Shown here in pieces: positions 44,401-56,904 of a DNA stretch of 64,000 nucleotides; positions within the stretch are counted from its first letter, which is position 1; each line of letters starts with the position of its first letter. The DNA comes from Bipolaris cookei. Taxonomy: Eukaryota > Ascomycota > Dothideomycetes > Pleosporales > Pleosporaceae. Location of the stretch: assembly GCA_002286855.1 (NCBI GenBank), contig NRSV01000041.1:1-64000 (forward strand). Reading direction: 5' to 3'. A program made the translations under genes and the position numbers. The notes under the pieces are model-generated. The model saw only the letters and a list, made by a program, of their open reading frames with translations, was not told where the DNA came from and made no database searches.

Positions 44401-44725
44401 CTGATTGCGGCCGTGGACGGTGTAATGTCTCTGCAAAAGGTCTCTGTGGGCGCGTCAACAGCTCGATCTTTGATAAGAGCTTGGAAAAGAGTATGGCTGG
44501 AAAGACATACCGTCGAGCGAAGCTCATATGGCAAGTAAAGCACTTGAATGGCTTTACATTGGTGTCTGCTCGTCAAAAAAGTGGTTAGCGATAGCCCCGT
44601 GCGATTCCTTCTGGTACGATTCTACTGGGCTGATGAAGAACAAGGTACGACTTACGAGTAAGGATGTGACGTTCCAGATGTTCGTCTCTGGTGAACGACT
44701 GTCCACAATATGTGCAGAAGACCAT
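41479..44725 (-). CDS. CMR1: melanin regulator Cmr1, C2H2 plus Zn2Cys6 transcription factor
   Basis: Exons 44725-44656, 44565-44511, 44443-42593 and 42541-41479 give 1012 residues, close to Cochliobolus Cmr1. Two tandem C2H2 fingers open the protein (CTYCGQSFTRDEHLERH and CFTCHMSFARRDLLQRH), each split from its neighbour by an intron, followed by a Zn2Cys6 cluster (ACSNCAKTKTKC, then CTRCAQRNLKC). The combination of both finger types is the hallmark of the Cmr1/Pig1 family that activates melanin genes. A Gln/Ser/Pro-rich linker follows (about residues 90-330), then a fungal transcription factor homology region to the end. The first two small exons are easily missed, leaving an apparent start inside the second finger. 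It shares the cluster with BRN1 and the PKS, its likely targets. Confidence 0.94.
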
Positions 44726-47700
44726 TTTTTAGGTATCCGGCTCGAATGTCTACTGCTCAAAAAGAAAGCGTGTACTACAAGGAAGTTGGCCACAAAGGGT
44801 TGTTGATGATGGCTGCAAGGTCGATTTGGAAGGGGTATGGTAGGGATAAGAAGGACCAAGTTCAGGAATAGATCAAAAAAGATGAAAATGGAGGCGGGGA
44901 CATCAAAAGGCGAGTGGAAGCGTGGCGAGGACTGAAGCGGGGAGGAGGCCCTATGTGGCTGCAGGTAACGGTGAGCCAAGAAGCAAGCAGGGTAGTGGAT
45001 GAGTGCTTCAGAAGATTGCTGGTCCTTGTAGGTGTTACAATGGGGTGAGCATGGAGTGGAGACGAGGACAGAGGCTAAGGTGGGAAGGGCGAACGTCAGG
45101 TCGATTCTTAGACGCTTCGGGTTGGGACGTCAGACGAAAACTGTGTGTCAAGATGGCTGTGGAGCTGACTGCAGAGCCAGTTCGCTAACCGTGGTGTGAG
45201 AAGGACAAGGTCAAGAACCGAGCAAGTGGTACATGTGCTGTACAGCAAGCCAAGCAGGCTGGAGAGGTAGCGAGAGCAGGGCGTGGGAAACAGAGAAAAC
45301 AGCCACGGGGAGCGAATTGGCGTGGGAAAAGGCAATTCTGGCGGCGCAGGTAAGTGTCGAGGTAGACAATGTAAGAGCGGGTACAACTGGCGGCCATGCC
45401 TAACAGGGCGTGTTGACTATGGATTTGAGCGACGATGAATTCATCAACTGGGGGAGGGTTCCGGCATGAGCTAGTGCCTCGCAGGTAGATGCAGTGCCAG
45501 GCTCCTGGGTGGGTCGAGCCCGTCCCGGTTAGCCATGGAAGAAGATGTTTGAGCGACCAGGGGTATCTGCACGGCGTTGATGATAAGACTCAGTAATGGC
45601 AGGGATGCAGGCTGGAGATCTACACCGCGGACTAGATGGGATGTCGAGGTGGAGGCGCGTGCGGCGGGGAGGGGTGGGTGGGTGAGGAAGAGGCGCGCCG
45701 GGTCCGCGTCAGCCACAAAGTCGGACTAGGCATGCCAGGCGAATGGGCGGAAAAGAAAAAAAACGGCGTACAGGGCCGTAATTAATGTATTGCCGCAATA
45801 CGGCAGTATTACACGCCATGATCAGCAGCCCCCGAGTCCTGTCCTGAGGTGTCGGTATGATACCTTGGTCTTGTATGGACGGAGGGTCACGGATAGCAAT
45901 GCCTCCATGTAGACATGTGCCTTGCCAGCAGCGAGCTTGGCTCAGCTCGTCCGTTGCGAGGGATACGAAGCCCATTCGCGTCTTGTTACTTGCGCAGGCA
46001 GTGATGTGCTCTGTCAGCAGCACCAAGTAGCATATCACGGCGCGGCTGAGTCGAGCTTTACAGAAACAGAACAGGCGCCCACCGAGTCGCCTTTGCCTTT
46101 GCATTTGGCACCACCAGCGCTTCGCCCGTGTCAGAGCGGATACTACTACGACGTACGGTCCTGCGGTTGCTTTTTTGCGCTCCTCGTCACCATGGCCAGT
46201 CGCCGGCAGCCAGGCGAGGGAGCAGAGCGAGCGAGCGAACCTTCCCTACTGCCGTTGCGGGCCTAGCTGTATTGTTAATTATTCTTCTCTCACACACTAG
46301 GTCGGCTGGCTGTCGCTCTCCATTGCTCGTCCATCAATATCATGCTTGTGCTTGTGCCTCTTGCATGGGCGTGGGCCTCGCTGCTGCTGGTCAAGTGTTT
46401 CGAACGGTGAGCACCGTGCGTCACTGGCGCTGGCGTCGCCCAGGAACATGGCGGGTACAGGTGTATGTGTACATATGTATGTAGGCGTGTGTGTGTGGAT
46501 GGGTGGACGTGAGCATGTACCTACTACATACGTACCAGCATCCAGTTCGTCGTGCTGTCTAGCGCCCCCGCCCTTCCCCTCTGCTCGGCTGCACACGTGA
46601 CCGTGTGGCCCATTACTACCACTACAGCTTCATCCTGGGTCGCCTCCCATTGCTCGCTGCCACGTCTCGAATGCACGCCTTGTGGTCGCACTGCAAAAAC
46701 TTGTTCTTTTGACCGCCAGCCTGCTCGCAGATTCAACATGAAAATTGCTTTGCGGGCGATCACTTGCGGTCTGGGACTTGACAGCCCTTCACACTGTGCT
46801 TTTTCGCTTCCTCACGAATGCACCCAAGAACCACACCTCTCACCGTCTTCTGCACGGCCCTGCCCTTGCGTCGACTCAAGCCTGGGGTCTCTGCGGAAAT
46901 ATGCCGCTGCGACTAGAGCAATGTGAAAGCCCCAAAGCAATCGTTCGCTCACCGCGTAATCGACACGCCAGCTGCCGCTTTTTTCGCGATGCAAACGATA
47001 ACCACAGAGACCCCGCGCCGCCCAACAAGCTTGGTGTGGAGAGAGGCGCTGGTAGAGCAATAGAGGCTACCTGAAGTCTGCTGTTGGCGGGCAAAGATCG
47101 CCATGTCCATGTGCATTTTCGACAGCACATTTCCAATTGCGACGCAGCAAGTGTTTCTTGTCCCAGCCAGCGGGCCCAATCTGGGTTACCCCACGCCAGC
47201 CCTAAGGCCGATCGCTCCGTGAAAGGGATACTGGAGCCAGAGATCGCCGAACAAGCGCTGCTACGCGACTCGCTTCGGTACCGGCCTTGGCGCCACCGCT
47301 TGGTGCGAGTGCCAGTGTAAGCCAAATCGCTCAATCACACGTTCTCACTATCCCGTCCGTCACGGGATGCCTGAGACTCTTGCACGGCCGCCTGCTGCTA
47401 AGAATGGACCATACAGACATTTCCAGAAACATGCTACGCCCCATTTGAAGCCCGCTTTGGTGTCCATGGCTTTTTACTAGTCGTTTCGCCAATCACCATA
47501 CCCCACATATTGCCATTACGCCCCAGGACTCCTGTTTCACATTCCTTACTCTATGGCAATCAATGCTGGCCTGAATGCCTGGCTGCCTGACTGACTGTCT
47601 GCCTGCCTGTCTGACCGTTACACTGATTGCAATTCTTCTTGAAGAGCAAACATGTCCATCTCCGTGACGGCATTCATCATGGCGACTACTTTACCCGTGT

Positions 47701-49499
47701 TTCTTGCGCTCTAGCTGCTCAATACGAGACTCTACGGCGGCCGGTGACTCGGGGAGCCAGATTAATTGCAATCACGTATACGACGCCATGTTGGGACGCT
47801 CCACGACAATTTGCCAGTAGGGACGAGTCTTGTCCGTGTCGGCGTGGCGATGTCGTGATAAGGATACAATTTGTTACTGCCGCTTCTTCTGACGGGTTGC
47901 TGATCAGCTGCATGCATCATATTTGCAACCGCAACCAAAGCGGCCACTTGTTTTAGCACTACGAGCCAGACCCGTGAATGCTGTGCCAACCACGACTTTG
48001 TCGACATACTATCCCTGACGAAACGCGAGCGTAGAACCCTGTTGAGACTATACATACATACACAGGCTACTATTTTGGATATGCCAGGCTCTCTGGTACA
48101 AGCACATGACAGCGAGACATATTTGGCAGGCTGTGCGGATCCTGCAGGTGAAACATGTCGAGTAATCAATGATAAGGCACACGCGCTGCGATTTACCGCA
48201 TGAGCTGACGTTCTGTTGCCCAGCATCATAGCAAACCAGAGTGGGCTAATGCCACCCAGTCAAACACCGTGTTGAGATGGAATTAGTTGGGCAATTTCTG
48301 TATGGTCCTATTGGTCGGGGAAAGTAGGCGGGAGCGGAGCAGTGGTAACTGGGCTGCCGAGAGGTCCCGCTGCGGGCGAACAACGCTTGCAAGTCCAGGC
48401 GCGGCGTGCCACGAGGTGCGGTTCCACTTCGGCATCTTGATGCTCACTGATCTGACAGTACAGCATGTGTCTTGAGCGTCGTCCGAGGCCTCGCACGGCC
48501 AGGGCTATGCACGAAAAAGGCCCATGGGATACAAGTGGATTTCACACGAGAAGATGACTACATAGATTTCCGCACAATCCATTCGCAAGTAGCAGTGATG
48601 ACAATTATGCAGGGCTTATGTATAGCAATATTGGTGGCTAAGCTGTTGGCGCTGCATCCGGACTAGCGCCCGGAACGCTGGCCCCAGTAGCCACAAACTC
48701 ACCCTCGTTCCCAAGCCTCACTACTCTACATCATCAGCTATCCCAAACGGCAAAGTGATAACCACAACAACCATACAACGTACCACATCCGTCCTGTGGT
48801 CGCTCGACATGCAGTGGCAAAACAGTTTAGCCTGCGGGTGCAATGCTATTTCTGCTGGCCCTCTAGAAGCCCGCCAGCCCCACGGGCCTGAATTACCCCC
48901 ACTTGTCGCACTGGTAAGCAGCAACGACACCGTCTTGCGTTTGCATGGTATCTCATACAGAGCCCAAATGGCGACGCTGAGTCACACTGCGAGCGACAGG
49001 CGAATCGGTCTTGCGCCCTCCCGCTGCAGCATTTTCTAGATGATTACGTGCAGAGCGCCAAAGGAGCTCCGTCATTACACACGGAGTACCGCATCATATG
49101 TTGTTTCAAACATTTTTCCCGCGCCGCCCCCACTATTCAGACGTCCCTACCGCTCTCGCTAATCTCTGAAGAGAAGCCATCGGCGCGACAACCAAAAGTC
49201 TACCCCGTTCATCCCGACAATGGAGACGTCGCAATCGCGTTTGCCTGCTGCAGGACCGCTAGCTAAGCACCATCTATCTGCATGCACATCTACATGTAAT
49301 GTATGCGTACGGTGATGTTTGACTAGCTTCAGCTAGACCAGTGGGGTATCCACCTCTCCTCCACACGTTGTTCCGCAAGCCCAAGGGGGCGGTTATCATC
49401 AAAGCTTTTCGATGTGCGCTTACACCCAGGCTATGCAGAAATCGATGCATGTAGTCGTCATACAACATTACTCTCTCACTCGGCAAAAAAGTAAGAAGT

Positions 49500-50245
49500 G
49501 TGCAGGGCATTAAGTGACAATCTTTTTTTGTTGGACATCAGATTCTTAGATAAGAGGGTAGCACATTTTGTTTCTCAATGCGAAACAACTTGCGTCTTGA
49601 GTTTGGAAATACACGTCCTATAGCAATACTTTCAGTGTCAGCAATTGGAATTTGCATGCTGTTTGTTGTATTCTATCTCGGAATTCTCACATGGCCCATT
49701 TTCTGGAAATAGAGTAAATACATGATTCCTTGTTGAGTATCATGGTGTGTTGTCAGATTAGGAAATTTCTATTTCTAGGCAATGTTGAAGATTGCGTGGC
49801 ATTGAGAAGTCGCCGAAATGTTCCATTTCTTTGTGAAAACTGTAAACTGTACCAAATATGTCTTTTTCTCGAAAAGTACAAATTGCTTTTTTTTTACAAG
49901 ATAAAATTGAATCATTAAATTGTTCTTTGTTATTCTCCTTAGTACCGTTGAAATACATAATCATCATTGTCTTGAAATATTTAAACATTGGCATAGGTTA
50001 CGTATCTCCCATTTGGGATGCCTAACTTTCTCGCTTTTTCCTTTCTGTGTTGACAATCAGCACAGTCTTAGTAATACTTGGTTCAAAAAAAACTCTTAAA
50101 CACACTAAATCAATGTTCCAACCAATATAGTTACCAAAATCAACTACCTATATTTTCTCCTAAGCCGAGTAAGTATATCACGCGTCCTGTCCACGCTTCC
50201 AATAGTAAATAATAATAAAAATCTATACAAGTCTATCATCAAACA
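49500..50245. other. AT-rich block inside the CMR1-PKS intergenic region
   Basis: Visibly richer in A and T than its surroundings with several T or A runs. No transposon feature or complete gene recognised. A 44-codon frame near 49580 encodes a hydrophobic segment but could be chance. Confidence 0.5.
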
Positions 50246-50788
50246 CGTATGCCGACCAGACATGGAAACTTCCGCACATCCATCTCATGCCCCTCTTACC
50301 CAAAAAAAATACACACAAACAAACCACGTAAACACCCCTCTTCACACACATTCTTATTTCCCCTTCCTATCCCGTTTCCGCCCTTCCCATCTTCCCTCCC
50401 CACTCACAGCGTCAGAAACCCGTCGTACCACCCCAACCCTCTCCTATATGCCGTGCAAGCAAGCTAGATTATGCACCTCGAAAACCCTTCGCCCCATTAC
50501 ACCGTGCATGTGGCTATTCCCTCCCCTCTCTTTCTTCTACTCCCCACTTGTTCTTTTCTCGAACAAAATAGATTTCCAGGAGCGGTCATCGTCGGCGTTG
50601 GGGAGTAGTTACACGGCGTTGTGTTACATTTCCGCGTACTGGGAAAACGCGTGTACGGTGTGAGAATGTTATGTGTGCTGAGATGCTAGGGTAGAATGGA
50701 ATGCTGTGAGTGCTGGGATGATGTTGGTTTCTGAGATGTTGTGGCTGGCTAGAGAGAAGGAAAAGGAAAGGGACGGGGAGTGAATGGG

Positions 50789-50907
50789 GATTACGTAGAT
50801 GGGGGAGGCGAGGTGGTTGACCACGAGGATGTAATAGGAAGGTAGATGATTACGTGGATAGGAGAGCGAAGGTTGTAGATCACGAGGATGGGGTGGGAGG
50901 CTAGAAA
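50789..50907. repeat. imperfect tandem repeat, two units of 59 bp
   Basis: Unit 1 begins GATTACGTAGATGGGGGAGG at 50789 and unit 2 begins GATTACGTGGATAGGAGAGC at 50848. Both continue to a shared CACGAGGATG about 33 bases further on. Differences are mostly A/G. Located in the G-rich part of the CMR1-PKS intergenic region. Confidence 0.6.
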
Positions 50908-53900
50908 GTGAGGAGTGGAGTTCGATGTGTTTTTGTTGTTGTTTTTCTGGGGCTGGGGGAGGCGTGGTACAAAATACGCGTGGAGAAAGTTGCGGATGTG
51001 GGAATGTGGCTGGAGTCACGATAATAGGTGCTTATGGTGAAGACGGGGATTCCCATGTTAAAGTAGAATGCGCAGTGGGTTGAGGTTGTAGAAAGGAAGG
51101 GTTTGTTGTTTGTTATGTTACGTTTCTTTTGGGCGAAAAAAAAAGATATTGGAGTTGGCGATTTGGTAATAGATTTGTTCAGCGCGATTAACTAGTTTGC
51201 TATTGAATAGAGTTATTGTATATGATTATTGTCCAGAGGCTGAATTTTGGTATCGCATGTTGACTGGCTGATTGTAAAAGAATTTTGATGGAAACACATT
51301 GTTACTAGACGTTACGCAATGAAACGAAACAAACAATTCTGTATCATTAACGATGTATCTAGTATTACTGGATTTTTTAAAGACGTATAAAACAACAGGG
51401 TTCTATTTTTCCGAGTGTTAATTATCCTATTGCGTGTACATCATTCATCTCGTGAAAACCATGTCACTATCCATTCCATAGTGCCCACGTGGAACACATT
51501 CGTACCCGACAACCTTCGGGAAATACATCTCTAGCCCGTTCACTGCATCTAGATATTCACGCAGGATGGTATCCGCATCACTGGAAACACGATCTAATGG
51601 TCTTTACCATTTTCACCATGCAGCATCAGTCAACCTCATTCATTCCATGCACGCCCTATTCTCTCTGCACATCTCCAACTTTAACAATTACAAAATAGGA
51701 AATCGTGTTGTTGTGTGAATGCCTCTGTGTAGCCCACAAAAGTCCATGACCGCGTCATATATCCGGCCCCACAGTCTATAACGTCATGAAACACCCAATC
51801 TAGGTTACCGCTCCCCTCGCGTATCAACACTATGAGGGGATTGTAAGATTACCGGTACTGCTGTTGAATAGCGCTCGACCTGGGGCATAGCAATGTGGTG
51901 GGGGGTTGCGATCTGGATAATGACTAGGGCAGGATGGGGTTGTGTGTGGTAGGATGTCTTCTGCACCCATATCTAGGGTATCTTTAGTCCTGGAGAGATT
52001 ACTGATATAGTTAATTACATGAGTGTGGTATCCTTGATTAATATTTTTAAGGAAGCGGAAGGATGAAATCCTTCATCGTGGGTTTCTGCTATCCTGGTTC
52101 CCTAGTAAGTCTACCTAGTTAACTAACCACATCCTTTTTCATCCTTGGTAATTATGCGAGTCTTTTCTTTACAGAAGAACGGCATTATCTCCCCATACTG
52201 CAGTAGTTTATCCTGTTTCAATATTACGTATGGTTTTTGCTGCACAAACAATCTCACAAATGTCATAGGAGTGACGACTGGAAATCGAGGTAGCCTGTCG
52301 GGCACGACGGAACACCTTGCATCTTCTACGCACACTATAGTACGTGTCAGCTGGAGCCTAGCCATGACTACAGGCCTCTCACCCAAGGGTTGCAAGAGAA
52401 GACAATGGGCCTGCATGTAGTAGCACAGAAGACTGCCTCGAAACTGACTACCGCCATCCCGTATCACATTTGCATGACAACAGGGCTGCCATGATTACTG
52501 CAACACCCTACCATCTTAGAAAAACCCCCGGAAAGATCATTAACAGACTTACTCGGCATTTTTCCTGTCCATTCCTCTTCACATCAACATGTCATATCTT
52601 GTGGAATCAGCATTCCTACGACGGTTCGGCGCGGACGCCCGCGCTATTCCGAGCTGCCAAGCAGCCGTTTGATGTCCCCAATTAAGGCCTGACAGACTAA
52701 GGGGCGATCCTTTTAGCCGCAACGAGCGGATTTCCAATTGGAGCATCAGGGCGCTAAAACGTGCAACTTGGGTTGCGCTGGATCCACTTGTTATCAGAAC
52801 ATCTCTCATGCGTGGGGTGTCCGTGCTAAATCGTGCGGAACAAGGCTCCGCAGGCTCCTCCGCCCCTCAACTGCGAACAAACGTTCAAAGCAAAGATGCG
52901 CTATGCGAGATCCAAATCGTAAATCTTGATCGTGCTAATATGCCAATATATTGTGCATGACGCACTTTCCCATAGCAGGCAACTATCCAAGTCTTCTGAA
53001 TAACGTTCCGTCCCGCTGTCATGGAAAACCGTGGGACGGGAGTAGTCGCCAGCGAACCATCTGCTTGGACGCGAGAGGAGCGCTTAGCGACATTCTAGAT
53101 GCGAGCATCATCGATATTTACCGTTGTCACTCGGCCCGCTCATGTCATTCGTTGCGGCCCGTTGCTGAGGAGTTACTAGACCCGATGCTTGTCCGTGTGC
53201 AAAACATGTTTTGTGTTGAGAAATTACAAAGGTGACCTAAGCACGGGGGTGACGCCATGTAGATGATAGCGCAAAGCGATCATGCAAACTCTTGTCGCGG
53301 TCCCAAAGTGCGCACAAAGCCAAGGGCGGATGTGACCCGTGAGGGTTATGTTGCTTGTTGCAAACTTGCAGGATTAAAAAGTCTCCATGCGAGCTTCGGA
53401 CATCCGATTAATGCAGACCCTGGGAAACTTCCAGCCCATTGCGCAATTCGAGTGCGAACCTTATCCAAGACATCTGTAGAGGGATCCGAGAGCCGGGTAC
53501 GACCACTCGTTCGGGCTAAATACGAATGTACTTTGGGCGCCGTCCATTCGGCTTGGTTGATGGAACGTTTAAGGCAGTGTCGTAGATATGCCCGCCCCAC
53601 TCGTGCCACATCCCAAGAAACCCCAGCAGATGATTTGACTGATCCGAGTGGCTCGATCGTCCAGACAGTGAGGCTTTTGAGTGGAGTGAAATGGGGCTGG
53701 AAAAGATACAACTCTTCGGCAGCGGCTCTATTCCCAGTGGTCAATGCCCGCATTTTGCATTGTTAGCTGCCGAGTCAGAATTCCCGCAAGGCGATTTGTG
53801 CCATCTAGCAGCCCGCATAAAGCATCAAGGGGCTGGACTAGAAGCTGTATACCGTCAGCTCCGGCGTCCATGCGGAAGACTTACCGTGCATGTTCGCCAC

Positions 53901-56900
53901 GCTGGACTGCAGCTACATTACGCACCGTGCACAAGCAAAAGACTTGGAACATTGGCGATGACAATGGTTGTAGAGTATACTGTGGAGAAGGATGACATGT
54001 GCTAAGGAGGAGGTATTGTTCATATGCCGCAGAATGTACCCGTATGAGTGACTTGTCAGAGAGAGAGGCCGATGATACAGCTGATGCGAGCATATCGCCT
54101 TGCTTGTACTGGCTCATCCATGCAATGACTTCCATGTTACGTCTGACGAAGTGGCTATTTTGATTAGCTATTAGCCTATAGACATTATCACATGCCTGAA
54201 GATTTGCCAAGTGTTGGGACAGTCTGGCTTGAAGATTTGGTGATAAGGTAGCGAGTCGGCGACTAATTTACCCCCAGGACTGACGCCAGTGTATGCGTTG
54301 TTGGAAAAAGAATATCTCGTGACTTTGTAGTGCAATCCAGCATCAACGGACGTCGACTTCCAGAAAGAGCAAGATCCAGGATCACAAGGCACTTGCTCGT
54401 AAAGAGTTAGAGGCTCGGGGAAGTGTGGCACACGCAGGTGTATCCTAATTTGGGGAAAATACAAGCGTGCGGAGACTAGAGAGTCTGGCATCAAAAACCA
54501 AGTAAAAGGCTCGAGAAAAGCAAACTGGGTGCAGAAAGGGGCATGGACCGCGCCCATGTACACATGGGAAACTCGAATTGAGTGGCTGTCCTCACCGCAT
54601 TCAGGATCCGACGTGGTATCAGACGCACGCGGTGATTTTTTTGGGAGCATCAAGATTGGCGTGGATACGAGGGGTGAAACATGTGTCGAGACGAACCATT
54701 TCAGGGTTCCCACACTGCATGCCAGGAGTTTTTGCCTTTGCACCCTGGCGACTACGCGAGTGGTGGCGCCACCACTACGTACCACCGCCTTGACACTTGG
54801 TGTGGGCCGTTTCGACTGTGTTCGTAAAACACGGTTTTGTAGATTGAGTTGCTATCCTGAGGGCATGCATGTCATGTTGGCCATGTTGACCATGTACATG
54901 TAATCTGTTTGATACTGTCAGGGACAAGGCGTTGCTCTATTTCCAAGGTTGGATGTCGTGTGTCGTGTGTGGCTGGGTCGTAGGGTTGTCGGGCGGTGGC
55001 AGATGGCAGAAAGCTTGTCGATCATTTTCCCATTGCTTATTCGGTTCTCCGCTCTCCGTAATGAACGTCACCTCGTAATCACAAATACACCCCATCACGA
55101 GCACCACCACCCGCACAGTCCCCCGCATGCCAGCTCTACGGTGCTTGCATTCTAGATTGTGTATCTGTCGAGATATGGGACAAAAAACGCTCCATCAGCA
55201 TGTTTGGCCCTGTACTCATCCTTACTATGACCGTCCGAAGTGGTATACGATTGGTTTCGCCCACTATTCAGTACCTTACGCCCCACAGGAACAAGCGATG
55301 CAAGCCCGTATCTATCGTCAGGCGTTCCTCGACTTAGCCTATCAGTTTTCGATATGCTACTACCCTCGTAAGCCCGGAGTACCGCCTGTGGCGTCGGTAT
55401 TGGGGAAGCCGTGAAATGGGGCATGGCTGACTGTAACTATTCACAGGAATAACAAGATTGCTCAGCCTTTGAATTGCCACGATTGACGCCAGGCAAACGT
55501 TAGGTGGGCGTAGAGATGAGCGTCTCAACGGCGCGCTCCCCATGGCTGGTGGCTTTGGGCGCTTGGATGCTCGAATATCCACATCAACCATCCGCCCAAA
55601 GCAATGCTTGCTTTCCTTATGCTTGTTTTCAGGCCAACCCAATGTAGGCGACCCGATGAGCTGGCGCTCTGATGATCATTAGGAGACGCCGAGCTCCAGG
55701 CATTCCGAGACGTACGCTATGCCTCATGCTGAACCTCCCAGCCAGCGTGCTCACCCAGCCATAAGTCCGAGCGGGGGCTCCAGAAGCTTGGTCAAAGCCA
55801 ACAACGCTGTAGCATCATAGTACTCAATGCGTGGCAATGGAAACGCTGACAGAGACCAAGCAGCGTTCGTGATCGTCTACCGGATGATTTACCAGGTCTT
55901 GATTGACTCGTCAACCTCACCATCCGCCCCATAGTACATACATGCTATCTGGAACACTTCGGTACGACAAGCTGTTGACCCGAAGAATATAGCGCCCACA
56001 GTCTTGTGTCACGGAACTGCCACGAGGGTCTCGGTTTGCCCGGAAGTCCTGTACTGTGATGCCTGTACCCACTAGTCTTCCACATGTGTACAGGGTTCAC
56101 TCCAAGCAGCTCCAGCATGCACACTTTACCAGAATGGATTCTTCCTGACTGCATAGATCTAAGCCTAAACTTGCTTGGAAGATGCTGTAATTGATAGTAG
56201 AGCACACGGACTCGACGTCTATCCACCCCGGCTTTTGGGAGGGGATCCGAGCCACTAGACCGAAGTTGAGACAGCGCCCTCGCTTCTCACGTCCCCACGT
56301 CTCATCTCTAAGTACTATCATCCGCAATGCATTGGCTGCATCTCTCAGCCGCTGGTCTCCACGTCTAGCGCGCCATCTATCAATAGGCATGCGAGCTTAC
56401 TCGGACGCACAGCCGGCATCTGCACGCCATCAATCCTCGGAATCATGGCTGTACTATCCAGGAAGGGAAGTGGTCCGCGGGCCACACTGATTCTCACATC
56501 AATACGTTTCTGCAGTACTTTGCTCCGCAATACATGGATTGTAACAGATCCGGCACGCACTGTGCTTGTCATCGCGCGATCCACGCCCTGACCACCTTCT
56601 TGACATCTTACGCCTATCATTCCAGGCTGATCACATACATATACGAGTACCTCCAGGCCCAGATCCCTTTCTATCCCACCATTCCTCCAGTTTCTTGGGC
56701 CATTACCCTTGCATCAAGTGCCTAAGTCATACGACACTGGAGCTCTTCGCTTTCATATACCACCAACTACCCTTCCATTAACGTTGGAAGCCTACCCCTT
56801 TCACCTTCTAAACACACCATTGAGGTTACTCTGCCTTTGTCGGCACTGAATTACTGCATCTTTCCATCATTTTTTATAATTCTTCTTTTATACCCTTTGC

Positions 56901-56904
56901 TAAA

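Larger units (their letters stand above)
44726..56904. other. 12.2-kb gene-free region between CMR1 and the PKS
   Basis: The two genes are divergent, so this is their combined upstream region. I see many frames of 60-200 codons with no domain, signal peptide or consistent splicing. Composition is heterogeneous: ordinary GC from 44.7 to 49.5 kb, AT-rich at about 49.5-50.25 kb, strongly strand-biased (C-rich then G-rich) at 50.25-51.05 kb, AT-rich again to about 52.1 kb, and ordinary GC to the PKS. It includes a pair of imperfect 59-bp-spaced repeats near 50.8 kb. Confidence 0.6.

Noticed and set aside
49578..49712. 44-codon hydrophobic frame resembling a small membrane or organelle protein
   Set aside because: AT-rich DNA gives hydrophobic frames by chance; no homology recognised and no other organelle sequence nearby.
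53263..53766. 167-codon frame in the CMR1-PKS gap
   Set aside because: No domain, no signal, competing frames on the opposite strand of similar length and no splice logic.
54171..54785. 204-codon minus frame in the CMR1-PKS gap
   Set aside because: Composition does not look protein-like and overlaps a plus frame; no family recognised.
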